Source: Tunturiibacter empetritectus (GTDB taxonomy: Bacteria > Acidobacteriota > Terriglobia > Terriglobales > Acidobacteriaceae). Taken from it: DNA of 64,000 nt. Positions 35,205-43,739 of this stretch are shown piece after piece. Below the pieces are notes generated by a model. It had not been told where the DNA came from. It was given only the letters and a program-made list of their open reading frames with translations, and did no database searches. The stretch spans positions 1,674,001 through 1,738,000 of the forward strand of contig NZ_JACCCU010000001.1 of the NCBI RefSeq assembly GCF_013410875.1. Direction: 5' to 3'. The translations under genes and the position numbers were made by a program. The first letter of the stretch is position 1, and every line of letters starts with the position of its first letter.

Positions 35205-36929
35205 GTGCAACGACCCCAGGTGAAGATCGCGCTTCTGCCGCTGATGCTGCTCCTTGCAGCTACCAGCGTTGCTATGGGCCAAGGTGCGGCTGTCTCAGGG
35301 GTGGTTCGCGACGCACAGGGAGTGGCACAACTGGGTGCCCTGGTTCAAGTCATAGCGGCAGATTCTGCCATGGCTGGGACTGCTTTTACCGACCTCCACG
35401 GCCGCTATTTCATTGCGCATCTGCTTCCGGGCCAATATGAGGTCCGTGCGAGCGCGGCGCTGTTTGTTCCGGCGATGCGGGGCAACCTGCAGCTTCAGTC
35501 GGGAGCACAGGCGATTGTCAATCTCACTCTGAGCACCCTCTTCGAATCGACTGCATGGCTTCCAGCCGAGCGTCGGAAGGCGGACGAGCCGGGTGACGAT
35601 TGGAAGTGGACTTTGCGGTCAGTCGCCAATCGCCCTATCCTTCGGCTGGCTGAAGATGGGGACGTGATCATGGTCTCGTCAAGCGTTCGTGAGACACCTA
35701 AGCGTGCTGAAAGAGTGCGTGCCGAGGTTATGGCCGGCGATGGCGGCTTTGGGAGCAGCGGAGTTCATAATGTTTTTGCGTTCGACCGGGTGCTCGACGA
35801 CGGGGCTGGGTTGACCTTGCGGGCGGATATTGGGACGCAGCCTGGGGCACCCTCAGCCGGGCAATCCACTGAGGTTGCGACGGGCTATGGAATGCAGCTT
35901 GGGATGGGCGGCGCGGCGCGGACGGTATTGAGCTATCAAGCGCATCCCGAAGTTCTGGGGCCGGATGGATCCTCTGGTCTGCAAGTCGTGCAGTTGGCCA
36001 GCGGACAGAAGATGCAGCTTGGAGATCTGGTTGACGTGGAAGCGGGGGGCACCGTGTATGTCGCTCGGACCTCCGGATATACCTCCGGATCACGGCCGTT
36101 CCTGAAGGTAACGGCTCACCCTACCGAGAATTGGAGCGTTGGCTATCGGATGGCCACGTCGCAGGACCTGCAGTCGTTTGCAGGGCTCGATACGGTGAAA
36201 CGCGAGCTGCCACTTGCGGTGATCTATCAAGGGAAGGTACAGACCGAGGGTGGGCTACACCAGGAGTTTACGGTTGGCCGGAAGACAGGCCGCGGAATGG
36301 TACAAGTTGCGTTTTACAGTGACTCTTTGAACCGGGTGGCGGTCTCAGGTGGCGGTGCGTTGACTGCGGGTGACGTTGCTCAGACAGGGCAGAACGGCGC
36401 GAGTGGGATTATCGCCGACTCGACGACGGGGAACTTCCGGTTTTTGAATGCGGGCTACAACGCAAGGGGCCTGAATGTAATGTTGACTGAGCCACTGACG
36501 ACGAACCTTTGGGTCGCGGTAGAGTACGGTACTGGGGCCGGGCTTGGCGCGAAAGATGGGGCTTCCGTCGGCCTGCCTGGGACTGGATCTGATCTGGCGC
36601 CTGTGAGTGCCCGGACTGCAACGGTCGCTTTGAAGGGCCGAGTGCTGCGTAGTGGAACGGCGATTCGAGCAGCCTATCGCTGGCAGCCGACGCGATTGGT
36701 AACTGCGGTTGATCCCTACGCGCCGTTCAGTGACCAGGCATATTTCAGCTGCTATCTGCGGCAGGCTTTGCGACTGGGGCATCTCTTACCGCCGGGGCTC
36801 GATGCTACTGTTGATGTCACGAATCTCCTGGCGCAGGGGTATCGACCGTTCCTGTCGGCGGATGGACAGACCTTGTTCCTTGCTCAATCGCCTCGGACAG
36901 TTCAGGCGGGGCTTGCGTTCACGTTTTAA
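35205..36929 (+). CDS. Outer-membrane barrel-like protein with carboxypeptidase-regulatory domain
   Basis: A 574-residue protein with a signal peptide (IALLPLMLLLAATSVAMG). Residues 28-110 form a carboxypeptidase D regulatory-like beta-sandwich (VSGVVRDAQGVAQLGALVQVIA, then TDLHGRYFIAHLLPGQYEVRA), as found in front of many acidobacterial TonB-dependent transporters. The rest alternates in short amphipathic strands and ends in LAFTF, a terminal aromatic residue typical of barrels inserted by BamA. I see no plug domain or TonB box, unlike a standard receptor, and 460 residues are short for one. The start is a GTG at 35205 that opens the signal peptide. It lies 137 bases after the GWxTD gene and may function with it. 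Confidence 0.75.
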   Translation: MQRPQVKIALLPLMLLLAATSVAMGQGAAVSGVVRDAQGVAQLGALVQVIAADSAMAGTAFTDLHGRYFIAHLLPGQYEVRASAALFVPAMRGNLQLQSGAQAIVNLTLSTLFESTAWLPAERRKADEPGDDWKWTLRSVANRPILRLAEDGDVIMVSSSVRETPKRAERVRAEVMAGDGGFGSSGVHNVFAFDRVLDDGAGLTLRADIGTQPGAPSAGQSTEVATGYGMQLGMGGAARTVLSYQAHPEVLGPDGSSGLQVVQLASGQKMQLGDLVDVEAGGTVYVARTSGYTSGSRPFLKVTAHPTENWSVGYRMATSQDLQSFAGLDTVKRELPLAVIYQGKVQTEGGLHQEFTVGRKTGRGMVQVAFYSDSLNRVAVSGGGALTAGDVAQTGQNGASGIIADSTTGNFRFLNAGYNARGLNVMLTEPLTTNLWVAVEYGTGAGLGAKDGASVGLPGTGSDLAPVSARTATVALKGRVLRSGTAIRAAYRWQPTRLVTAVDPYAPFSDQAYFSCYLRQALRLGHLLPPGLDATVDVTNLLAQGYRPFLSADGQTLFLAQSPRTVQAGLAFTF

Positions 36930-37144
36930 GCCGCGCTTCGTTCTCATTCCTTTATTTCGATCCAGATAGCATGAACCGAACAACGTACTCCGGGGTCGAA
37001 TCCTTGCCTGGTGCCGAAATCTCTTTGGCTCCAGGCGGGATCGTATGAGTTGGAACCTCTCCAGCATCTCCTCTCAAGTGCCCGATGTAGAGAAGTGCGT
37101 TCGTAAGATGACGCAGGAGGGGCAGAATACCGACTCATTTCAGC

Positions 37145-38347
37145 TTACCGTTCGTACTTATTGACCCAGTTGACCTCCCAGGTCTTTCCGCCATCGTCAG
37201 AGAATGCCTGTTCGGATTGTGCGGTGTCTGGGGTGATCTTCCAGATGGAAAACCGTACAAGCACGGATCTGCCGTTGATGAGCTCGTAGTCATAGAAGTC
37301 GCCATGCCCGTTTTTGTACTCGCCGACACCTGGAATACCAAGCGTGCCAACGTTTGGGGTTGCGAAGTCGAGGTTCCACTCGCGCGTGGCTGGGTTGAAC
37401 CAACGCAGGGATAGGAGTTCGATGTGACCTGCAGGACCGTCCGCTTTGTACTCCGCTAGATTGGCGCGGCCATTCCAAACCTTCTTGATCACAGATCCTC
37501 CGTCCATGTCGGCCCACGTCGTCGATCCCGTGAGGGGATGCAGAAGGCGAGAGGAGTGGGTCTTCCAAGTGCCGAAGTCAAAGTCGAAGTCGTGTTGTCC
37601 GTCCTCTACGGACGTGGTCTTCGCATCCTTGTTCGCATCAGCGATGGGAATGTCGGGGGCAGTCGATTGCGTTTCCTGCGTCAGGTCTGCCGTGAAAGCT
37701 GCTGCCCAAGTCGCGCCACCATCGTTCGAGTAGGATTCTTCGTAACGATGAGAACCCGGCTTGATGTTAGACCACACTCCACGAACCAGGATTGATTTGT
37801 CGTGGAATGTGTCCTGGGAGAAGAGCTCGCCGCGTCCGTCTTTGAACGAACCGATCGTCGGCGTATTCAAAACGCCCATCTTGCTGTCGATGAAGGTCTG
37901 GCTCCATTGATGAGAGTGGGGATTATAAAGAAACAGGGTTAGTCCCTCCCAATGTCCGTTGGGACCGTCGGCCTCGATCTCCTCCAGTTGCGCGCGACCG
38001 TCCCAGACTTTTCTTACTGTGACTGTTCCGTTGAGTTCGACTGACTTGGACGAGCCTGAGAAAGGATCGAGGACTCTCCTGATATGGGTATGCCATACTC
38101 CGAAGTTGAAATCGAAGTCGTGTTGTCCGTCTCGCAACGAACTAGTCTGGGGCGTAGGGTCGGCTACCTGGGCCATCAGGAAAGACGCTAGATCCGGCCG
38201 CCAGTCAAAACCACAGATCAGAAGACAGATGGCAGCGATGCGAAGCTTGATGCCCCGTGTGTTTGTGGGAAGCTGCCGTTTCGCCGTTCCGAGTATCTTA
38301 GCCGGGACGATAAGAGGACGAATGATTGGTGTTCTGGTCTCGTTCAT
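37145..38347 (-). CDS. Exported protein with two copies of a DUF1579-like domain
   Basis: A 400-residue product. After a basic N-terminus comes a hydrophobic stretch (LRIAAICLLICGF, residues 35-47) that may be a signal or anchor. The rest is an internal duplication: residues about 73-218 and 249-396 each run DGQHDFDFxFGxWxTH, then a VWxGRAxLxEx-ADGPxGH segment, a W-containing NPxxxxW strand, a GVL/GTL-GxF/GEYKxG part and xxSDDGGxTW. The pattern suggests a lipocalin-like barrel of the DUF1579 kind. The function is unknown. The ATG at 38347 is chosen; a GTG at 38386 would add 13 residues. It diverges from a winged-helix regulator 41 bases away, which may control it. Confidence 0.8.
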   Translation of the reverse strand: MNETRTPIIRPLIVPAKILGTAKRQLPTNTRGIKLRIAAICLLICGFDWRPDLASFLMAQVADPTPQTSSLRDGQHDFDFNFGVWHTHIRRVLDPFSGSSKSVELNGTVTVRKVWDGRAQLEEIEADGPNGHWEGLTLFLYNPHSHQWSQTFIDSKMGVLNTPTIGSFKDGRGELFSQDTFHDKSILVRGVWSNIKPGSHRYEESYSNDGGATWAAAFTADLTQETQSTAPDIPIADANKDAKTTSVEDGQHDFDFDFGTWKTHSSRLLHPLTGSTTWADMDGGSVIKKVWNGRANLAEYKADGPAGHIELLSLRWFNPATREWNLDFATPNVGTLGIPGVGEYKNGHGDFYDYELINGRSVLVRFSIWKITPDTAQSEQAFSDDGGKTWEVNWVNKYER

Positions 38348-38388
38348 GCGAGCAGTGTAGGCTTGTTTCCACGTTGAGCATTCCACTT

Positions 38389-39699
38389 ATGACACACGGA
38401 TTTTCAAAGAAAAATCAAAGCTCAGTGGAGTATGCGTACCGGTTCGGCGATTTCGAACTGCATCCGGACGAGCGTCTCCTAAAGAAAGCTCGCGTTCCGG
38501 TTCCGCTTCAACCTAAAGCCTTTGACGCTCTCCTCTGTCTAATACGGAGGGCCGGACGCCTGGTTAGCAAACAAGAGCTGATTGAGACGCTCTGGCCATC
38601 CGTGCATGTGAGTGAATCAAACCTTACCAACACGATCGTAAACCTGAGAAAGATTATTGGTCGCGATACGATTCGCACCGTTTCGAAGCATGGCTATCGA
38701 TTTGAGCTGGCTGTTACGGGGGAACCGGGTGTAGCGCAAGCGACGTATGAGAGGTTCACTCGCGCAAAAGAGCTGACCATTCAACGATCTTTGGAGTCGA
38801 TGCAGCTTGCGCGCGACCTGTACTGGACCTGTCTTGCGGTGGATCCCAGCTTTGCGCCTGCGTGGGCGTGGCTGGGTCGATGCTGCTGGTTCCTTGATAA
38901 ATTCAGCAGCAGCTCTTCAGTAAATCTGGAGCTGGCGCATGCCGCATTTCAGCGGGCGTTCGCTCTTGATCCGGACCTAGCCTGCGCGCACCAGTTCTAT
39001 ACCTTGATTCAGGTAGACACTGGACATGCGAATGAAGCATTGGATCGGCTGCTGGAACGGTTGCGGCGCCATCCTGGAGAACCGGAATCGTTTACCAGTT
39101 TGGTCCAAGTATTCCGATTTCGAGGACTGCTCCAGCAGTCGGTTAAAGCACACCACCGAGGAGTCGAGCTGGACCCGGCGCTTGTGACGAGCGTGGCTCA
39201 TACGCTGTTTCTTTCCGGCGAATATGCCTCTGCCATTGAGCATTACAGCGGAAGGGCTGCCTACTATCTCGACGCGGCAGCCTGGGCGGCTCTGGGAAAT
39301 CGAAGACGGGCGATTAGTCTCTTGCGCGATCGACTGAACGGAATGGCGTTATCGAAATTAATGGTTGCTCTTATGAGCTCGCTGTTGGCTGTTCTCGAAG
39401 GCAGGACGAGTGAAGCTGTCCAGCTGATGGAGACTGCGGATACAACTCGCGAACCCGAAATTCTCGTTTATTTTGCGCGACACTATGGCCGGCTCAAGAT
39501 GACGGACCTAGCTGTAGAAGCTATAAAGCAGGCGGCGCAGTCAGGGTTTGTTTGCGCAACCGCCACTCTGAGTTCCGACCCATGGTTGAGTGCAGTGCGA
39601 AAACATCCAGAGTTTAACTCCCTGCTGCACAATGCGGAGACTTTCGTTGAAGAATCGCGATCGAGCCTCGCGGCGTTTTCTAAGAGCTGGCTGTCTTGA
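38389..39699 (+). CDS. Winged-helix regulator with TPR-like C-terminus
   Basis: A 436-residue protein. Residues 15-105 form an OmpR/PhoB-type winged helix (YRFGDFELHPDERLLKKA, PLQPKAFDALLCLIRRAGRLVSKQELIETLWP and VNLRKIIGRDTIRTVSKHGYRFE). Unlike response regulators it sits at the N-terminus, and no receiver domain is present. The remainder is helical with tetratricopeptide-like units (AWAWLGRCCWFLDKF, AHAAFQRAFALDPDLACAHQF, ALDRLLERLRRHPGEPESF). No membrane helix is seen, so it is not CadC-like in topology. This domain pairing is common in Acidobacteria; the signal is unknown. The ATG at 38389 has no clear ribosome site; leaderless translation is possible. The divergent gene encodes the duplicated-domain protein. 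Confidence 0.85.
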   Translation: MTHGFSKKNQSSVEYAYRFGDFELHPDERLLKKARVPVPLQPKAFDALLCLIRRAGRLVSKQELIETLWPSVHVSESNLTNTIVNLRKIIGRDTIRTVSKHGYRFELAVTGEPGVAQATYERFTRAKELTIQRSLESMQLARDLYWTCLAVDPSFAPAWAWLGRCCWFLDKFSSSSSVNLELAHAAFQRAFALDPDLACAHQFYTLIQVDTGHANEALDRLLERLRRHPGEPESFTSLVQVFRFRGLLQQSVKAHHRGVELDPALVTSVAHTLFLSGEYASAIEHYSGRAAYYLDAAAWAALGNRRRAISLLRDRLNGMALSKLMVALMSSLLAVLEGRTSEAVQLMETADTTREPEILVYFARHYGRLKMTDLAVEAIKQAAQSGFVCATATLSSDPWLSAVRKHPEFNSLLHNAETFVEESRSSLAAFSKSWLS

Positions 39700-39819
39700 C
39701 GCTCTGTCAGATCGGAAGATCCGCGCATCTGCCGCAGAATTTTTGAGTGTATTTGCGTATGATGTGTCTCTGTTCGTTTCGACGCTGAAAGGTTGATACC
39801 GAACAGGAGGAGGCTTGGT

Positions 39820-41034
39820 TTGCGAGTTGCTCTGATGACACGGGAGTATCCCCCAAATGTTTACGGCGGGGCCGGAGTTCATGTGGAATATCTCAGCCGC
39901 GAGTTGGCCAGGACGATCGACGTCGAGGTCTATTGCTGGGGAAATCAATCGGTCGATGAAGGGAACTTGCATGTTCATGGTGCAGAACCATGGTCGGAGA
40001 TCACAAATGGCACAGAGGGAAAGTACAAGACGGCCCTTGAGGCGTTGAGTCTCAATCTCGCACAGGTGAAGTCGCTGGCGGCGATCGATGTGGTGCATAC
40101 GCACACGTGGTACGTATCGATGGCAGGATTTTTTGCCAAGAAGCTCTTCAACGTTCCGTTCGTCCTGACCACGCACAGCCTGGAACCTTTGCGTGGATGG
40201 AAGGCGGAGCAGCTGGGCAGTGGGTATGCGATGAGCTCTTGGATGGAACGTACCGCGATCTTGGATGCCGATGCGGTGATCGCTGTGTCGAAGGGAACAA
40301 AAGAAGATATCCTTCGTTCTTATCCTGAGATCAACCCGGAACGCATTCACGTTATCTATAACGGGATTGATCTGAAGGAGTATCAGAAGACTTCGGACAC
40401 GTCGGCGCTCATCAAGTATGGAGTTGATCCGATGGTGCCTTACGTTTTGTTCGTCGGGCGAATTACTCGGCAGAAGGGTGTTACGCATCTCGTCGAGGCG
40501 ATCCCTCATCTGCCGAAGGGAACACAGGTTGTGCTTTGCGCAGGCGCGCCGGACACACCGGAGATTGCGGCCGAGATGCGCGAAAAGGTTGAGGCAGTCA
40601 GTAAGATAAATCCGCACGTAGTATGGATCGAGAAGATGGTGACCAAGCCGGAGGCGATCCAGCTTTACAGTAACGCGGCTGTTTTTTGTTGCCCTTCTGT
40701 CTACGAACCATTTGGCATTATCAATCTGGAGGCGATGGCCTGCCACGCTCCGGTAGTGGCGAGTGCGACCGGGGGGATTCTTGAGGTCGTGATAGACGGG
40801 GTAACGGGTTCTCTGGTGTCGTTCGAGCAAGATCCGGTGACTACGTTTCCCTCGAATCCAGAGAAGTTTTCGCGTGATCTGGCAGAGAAGATATCCGACT
40901 TGCTCGCTGATCCTGAGAAGGCTAAGAGGTTTGGGGAGGCTGGCCGCAGACGTGTAGAAGAGACCTTTGCCTGGTCGGCGATCGCAGAGCAGACGATCGA
41001 TCTTTACCGAAAGCTTATCCGCGAACGCAGCTAG
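39820..41034 (+). CDS. GT4 glycogen synthase / maltose-1-phosphate synthase (TTG start)
   Basis: A 404-residue glucosyltransferase. It begins LRVALMTREYPPNVYGGAGVHVEYLSREL and has VVHTHTWYVSMAGFFAKKL, TTHSLEPLRGWKAEQLGSGYAMSSWMERTAI, VIYNGIDLKEY, FVGRITRQKGVTHLVEA and the C-terminal EPFGIINLEAMACHAPVVAS donor-binding motif. These match the actinobacterial GlgA/GlgM branch (GT4) that makes maltose 1-phosphate from ADP-glucose and glucose 1-phosphate, or extends glycogen, more than the classical GT5 GlgA. Which of the two it does cannot be decided here. The TTG at 39820 has AGGAGGAGG six bases upstream, much better than the TTG at 39793. malQ lies 9 kb away. Confidence 0.92.
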   Translation: MRVALMTREYPPNVYGGAGVHVEYLSRELARTIDVEVYCWGNQSVDEGNLHVHGAEPWSEITNGTEGKYKTALEALSLNLAQVKSLAAIDVVHTHTWYVSMAGFFAKKLFNVPFVLTTHSLEPLRGWKAEQLGSGYAMSSWMERTAILDADAVIAVSKGTKEDILRSYPEINPERIHVIYNGIDLKEYQKTSDTSALIKYGVDPMVPYVLFVGRITRQKGVTHLVEAIPHLPKGTQVVLCAGAPDTPEIAAEMREKVEAVSKINPHVVWIEKMVTKPEAIQLYSNAAVFCCPSVYEPFGIINLEAMACHAPVVASATGGILEVVIDGVTGSLVSFEQDPVTTFPSNPEKFSRDLAEKISDLLADPEKAKRFGEAGRRRVEETFAWSAIAEQTIDLYRKLIRERS

Positions 41035-41130
41035 GCAATTCATCGAAGTAATTTCGTTGATCCTTGTTACATAACAATCTAGAACACGAAACTGCCGAGC
41101 TGATATTTGGTTGGCGACTCTGAAGGTGGG

Positions 41131-42219
41131 ATGAGCGGAGATTCCAGAAGAATTAATGTTGGCCTGGTCGGCTATGGTTATGCAGGAAAGACCTTTCACG
41201 CACCGCTAATTCGTGCGGTTCCGGGGCTTGCGTTGAGAATGGTGGGCTCAAGCAGGCCTGAGATTGTGCGGAAGGACCTGGGTGAGATCACGGTTTGTTC
41301 TCCCGCGGAGGTGGCGATACATCCCAATGTCGATCTGGTGGTGATCGCGAGCCCTAACGACAGCCATTATCCGCTTGCTTCGGCTGCGTTGCGCGCGGGT
41401 AAGGATGTGGTGGTCGACAAGCCGTTCACGGTGACACTCGCCGAAGCGCGCTCTCTGCTGCAAATTGCAGAGGAGCAGGGAAGAATGATTTCGGTGTTTC
41501 ACAATCGCCGATGGGAGAGCGAGATTCAGGCCACACGTGCGGTGCTGCAGTCGGGCCTGCTTGGTGTGGTCTCACACTATGAGTGCCACATGGACCGCTA
41601 TCGGCCTCACGTTCGTCAGCGCTGGCGCGAGGATATGGGTCCAGGTGCGGGGTTGTGGTTTGATCTGGGGCCACATCTAATCGATCAGGCGCTTTATCTC
41701 TTCGGCCTCCCACAATCTATTAGCGCGAGCTTTGCCACTCTGCGCGAAGGCGGAAAGACAGACGACTGGGCTCATGTTCAGCTGAACTATGAGAGCATGC
41801 GTACGATACTTCATGCGTCCTTGCTGGTCTCGAAAGGCGGTCCAAGGTCGATTGTGCATGGGACAAGAGGGAGCTGGATGAAGTACGGTGCAGATGTGCA
41901 GGAGACACAGTTGAAGGAAGGCATGGTGCCTGGCAGTCCCGGCTTCGGCTACGACCCTGACCCGGGCCTTCTGTACGATGGCGAGATGGGCATGCGCACA
42001 GAGATTCCCGCACCGCCGGGCAACCAGCAGATGTACTACATGCAGATCAGGGACGCGATGCTTGGAGGGCAACAAGCTTCGATTCCGGCGATCGATGCGG
42101 TTGCGGTGATGGCTGTGCTGGAGACAACATTTCGCTCGGCCGAGCAGGGAAGAGTGCTGCTGCTCCCGATGAGCCTAGGCGAGATTGCTCAGTGGCGTGG
42201 AGCTCATCCTACCCTTTAG
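41131..42219 (+). CDS. Gfo/Idh/MocA oxidoreductase, YdgJ-like
   Basis: A 362-residue NAD(P)-dependent sugar or inositol dehydrogenase. The Rossmann part shows VGLVGYGYAGKTFHAPLIRAVPGL, ASPNDSHYPLASAALRAGKDVVVDKPFTVTLAEA (with the conserved catalytic lysine in DKPF), SVFHNRRWESEI and WFDLGPHLIDQALYLFG (histidine of the active site). Order and spacing agree closely with E. coli YdgJ. The substrate is unknown; scyllo-inositol or an aldose fit relatives. The ATG at 41131 is preceded by a short GGTGGG; a TTG at 41107 would add eight residues. It starts 96 bases after the GT4 synthase. Confidence 0.88.
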   Translation: MSGDSRRINVGLVGYGYAGKTFHAPLIRAVPGLALRMVGSSRPEIVRKDLGEITVCSPAEVAIHPNVDLVVIASPNDSHYPLASAALRAGKDVVVDKPFTVTLAEARSLLQIAEEQGRMISVFHNRRWESEIQATRAVLQSGLLGVVSHYECHMDRYRPHVRQRWREDMGPGAGLWFDLGPHLIDQALYLFGLPQSISASFATLREGGKTDDWAHVQLNYESMRTILHASLLVSKGGPRSIVHGTRGSWMKYGADVQETQLKEGMVPGSPGFGYDPDPGLLYDGEMGMRTEIPAPPGNQQMYYMQIRDAMLGGQQASIPAIDAVAVMAVLETTFRSAEQGRVLLLPMSLGEIAQWRGAHPTL

Positions 42220-42530
42220 CGACGCGAATCTGACGTTGAATTAAACGGGTTCGAAAAGTGTAGTGATACTGAGTGGCTTGGGGACCTCTGCTGCCAGTGT
42301 GGGGGCGTGGAGATGTCCGTAGACAGGTCTGCTGTAAAGCACAGCACGCTGTTGAGCGTATCACTTACAACGAGGAGAGTATCGCGCTCTGCTGTCATGG
42401 CGACGGATCTTCCGGAGTGCTGGGGCCGACTCTGAGCTGTTGATCATGCACCGGGATTATATCTAGTGCAAAAGTAGTGCAATTCGCTCCCTGCACTCTG
42501 TGAGTTGTTGACTTGCATGGTAGTTAAAGG
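42220..42530. other. Intergenic region between the oxidoreductase and tRNA-Lys
   Basis: About 310 bases with no convincing gene. The minus-strand 60-codon frame at 42216-42398 (start MTAERDTLLVVSDTLNSVLC) might be a gene remnant, but it has no family match I can name. A weak terminator-like hairpin for the tRNA lies at 42470-42497. Confidence 0.4.
42470..42497 (-). terminator. Possible terminator after tRNA-Lys
   Basis: On the minus strand AGTGCA pairs with TGCACT (42492-42497 with 42476-42481) around a ten-base loop, followed by ACTTTT. It lies 34 bases past the tRNA 3' end. The stem is short and the T-run is brief, so this is tentative. Confidence 0.3.
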
Positions 42531-42606
42531 TGGTGGACGCGGTAGGGATCGAACCTACGACCAGTCGATTAAGAGTCGAATGCTCTACCAACTGAGCTAC
42601 GCGTCC
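42531..42606 (-). tRNA. tRNA-Lys (anticodon CTT)
   Basis: The 76-base cloverleaf reads on the minus strand. The acceptor GGACGCG pairs with CGCGTCC (7 bp); the D arm contains AGCTCAGTTGGTAGAGC; the anticodon loop is CT-CTT-AA, giving CTT for lysine AAG codons; the T arm has GGTTCGATCC. The discriminator is A and the CCA end is encoded (complement of 42531-42533). The arm lengths and invariant bases are normal. Confidence 0.95.
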
Positions 42607-42792
42607 TTTAGTTTTTTACTCCTGGAGAAGGAGATCGGTGAGAGTCTTTGCATGGGGTGTTGTAGACAGGACTCAATCAGGCGACTTATTAAAGATAACA
42701 CAGCTTGCAGCGTAAAACAGGCCTGCAAGCTGTGAGTTGGATGAAAGTATCTGCGCAGCGCGCTGGCGCTGAGTGCTTGTGAACTGGCCGGT

Positions 42793-43647
42793 CTAGCCGA
42801 CGAAGTCTACGCTGGCGCGGTGGGGAATGATGCCGCGGTCGTAGCCCATGGCGAGAAGTTTGCGAATGGCGTCCTTGCCGTCTTCGCCGTAGTTCAGGGT
42901 GCGCTCGTTGACGTACATGCCGACGAAGCGATTGGCGAGGGTGGGGTCGAGGTCGCGGGCGAACTGCATGGCGTAGGCTAAGGCCTCTTCGCGGTTGTCG
43001 AGTGCGTGCTGGATGCTGTCGCGCAAGGCGTTGGTGGTGGTGAGGAGAGCCTCGGCGCCGAGGGAGCGGCGGATGGCATTGCCGCCGAGAGGGAGGGGTA
43101 GGCCAGTCTGGTCGCGCCACCACTGGCCGAGGTCGAGGAGCTTGATGAGGCCATCGTTAGCGTAGGTGAGTTGGCCTTCGTGGATGATGAGGCCAGCGGC
43201 GAACTCGCCTGCGACGACGGCGGGGATGATCTTGTCGAAGGGGACGGTGACGGTTTCGATCTCGGGCGCGAAGAGCTTGAGCGTGAGATAGGCGGTAGTG
43301 AGGGTGCCGGGGACCGCGATACGCGTCTTCTTGACTTCGTCGAGCGAGAGCTTGCGGGGGGCGACGATCATGGGGCCGTAGCCTTCGCCGACACTGCCGC
43401 CGCAGGACATGAGGGTGTAGTTGTCCTGCAGGTAGGGGTAGGCGTGGAAGGAGATGGCGGTGACGTCGTAGAAGGCCTCGTTGATGGCGCGGTGATTAAG
43501 GGTCTCGATGTCGGTGAGGGTGTGGGTGAATTTGTAGCCGGGGACTCGAACCTTATTGGTGGCGAGGCCATAGAACATAAAGGCGTCGTCGGAGTCGGGG
43601 CTGTGGGCGATGCTGATTTCCTGGATTGCGGTGGTTGCGGTGGTCAT
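42793..43647 (-). CDS. mqnD: 1,4-dihydroxy-6-naphthoate synthase (MqnD family)
   Basis: A 284-residue enzyme of the futalosine route to menaquinone; MqnD cleaves cyclic dehypoxanthinylfutalosine. The fold is that of a periplasmic binding protein but there is no signal peptide. ISIAHSPDSDDAFMFYGLATNKV at the start, DVTAISFHAYPYLQDNYTLMSCGGSVGEGYGPMIVA, RIAVPGTLTTAYLTLKLF and AAGLIIHEGQLTY, then LPLPLGGNAIRRSLG, are the family pattern. The ATG has GAAGGAAG shortly upstream. An upstream extension of the frame would run through bioY and is not real. Other mqn genes are not in the window. It lies between tRNA-Lys and bioY on the same strand. Confidence 0.88.
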   Translation of the reverse strand: MTTATTAIQEISIAHSPDSDDAFMFYGLATNKVRVPGYKFTHTLTDIETLNHRAINEAFYDVTAISFHAYPYLQDNYTLMSCGGSVGEGYGPMIVAPRKLSLDEVKKTRIAVPGTLTTAYLTLKLFAPEIETVTVPFDKIIPAVVAGEFAAGLIIHEGQLTYANDGLIKLLDLGQWWRDQTGLPLPLGGNAIRRSLGAEALLTTTNALRDSIQHALDNREEALAYAMQFARDLDPTLANRFVGMYVNERTLNYGEDGKDAIRKLLAMGYDRGIIPHRASVDFVG

Positions 43648-43739
43648 GATGCTTCCTTCGGTGTTCGTTATGCGTGTGTGATGCGCAGTGGTGAGTGGCT
43701 CTGCGTCAAGTTTGGGTTGCTTGCGGCTGATGGGTCGCG

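Noticed and set aside
36967..37138. Minus-strand open frame of about 60 codons after the duplicated-domain gene (ending VRFMLSGSK)
   Set aside because: The amino acid composition looks protein-like (it includes GEVPTHTIPPGAKEIS), but a stop precedes it and no usual start codon is present near its beginning. It may be a remnant; too little evidence to list as a gene.
39541..41199. A 552-codon minus-strand open frame opposite the GT4 synthase
   Set aside because: It is rich in Arg, His and Cys in no domain pattern and lies antisense to a gene with clear motifs on the plus strand; it is a codon-bias shadow.
42216..42398. Minus-strand 60-codon frame beginning MTAERDTLL
   Set aside because: The first 28 residues look natural but the rest is Ser/His-rich without pattern, and I find no ribosome site; perhaps a remnant.
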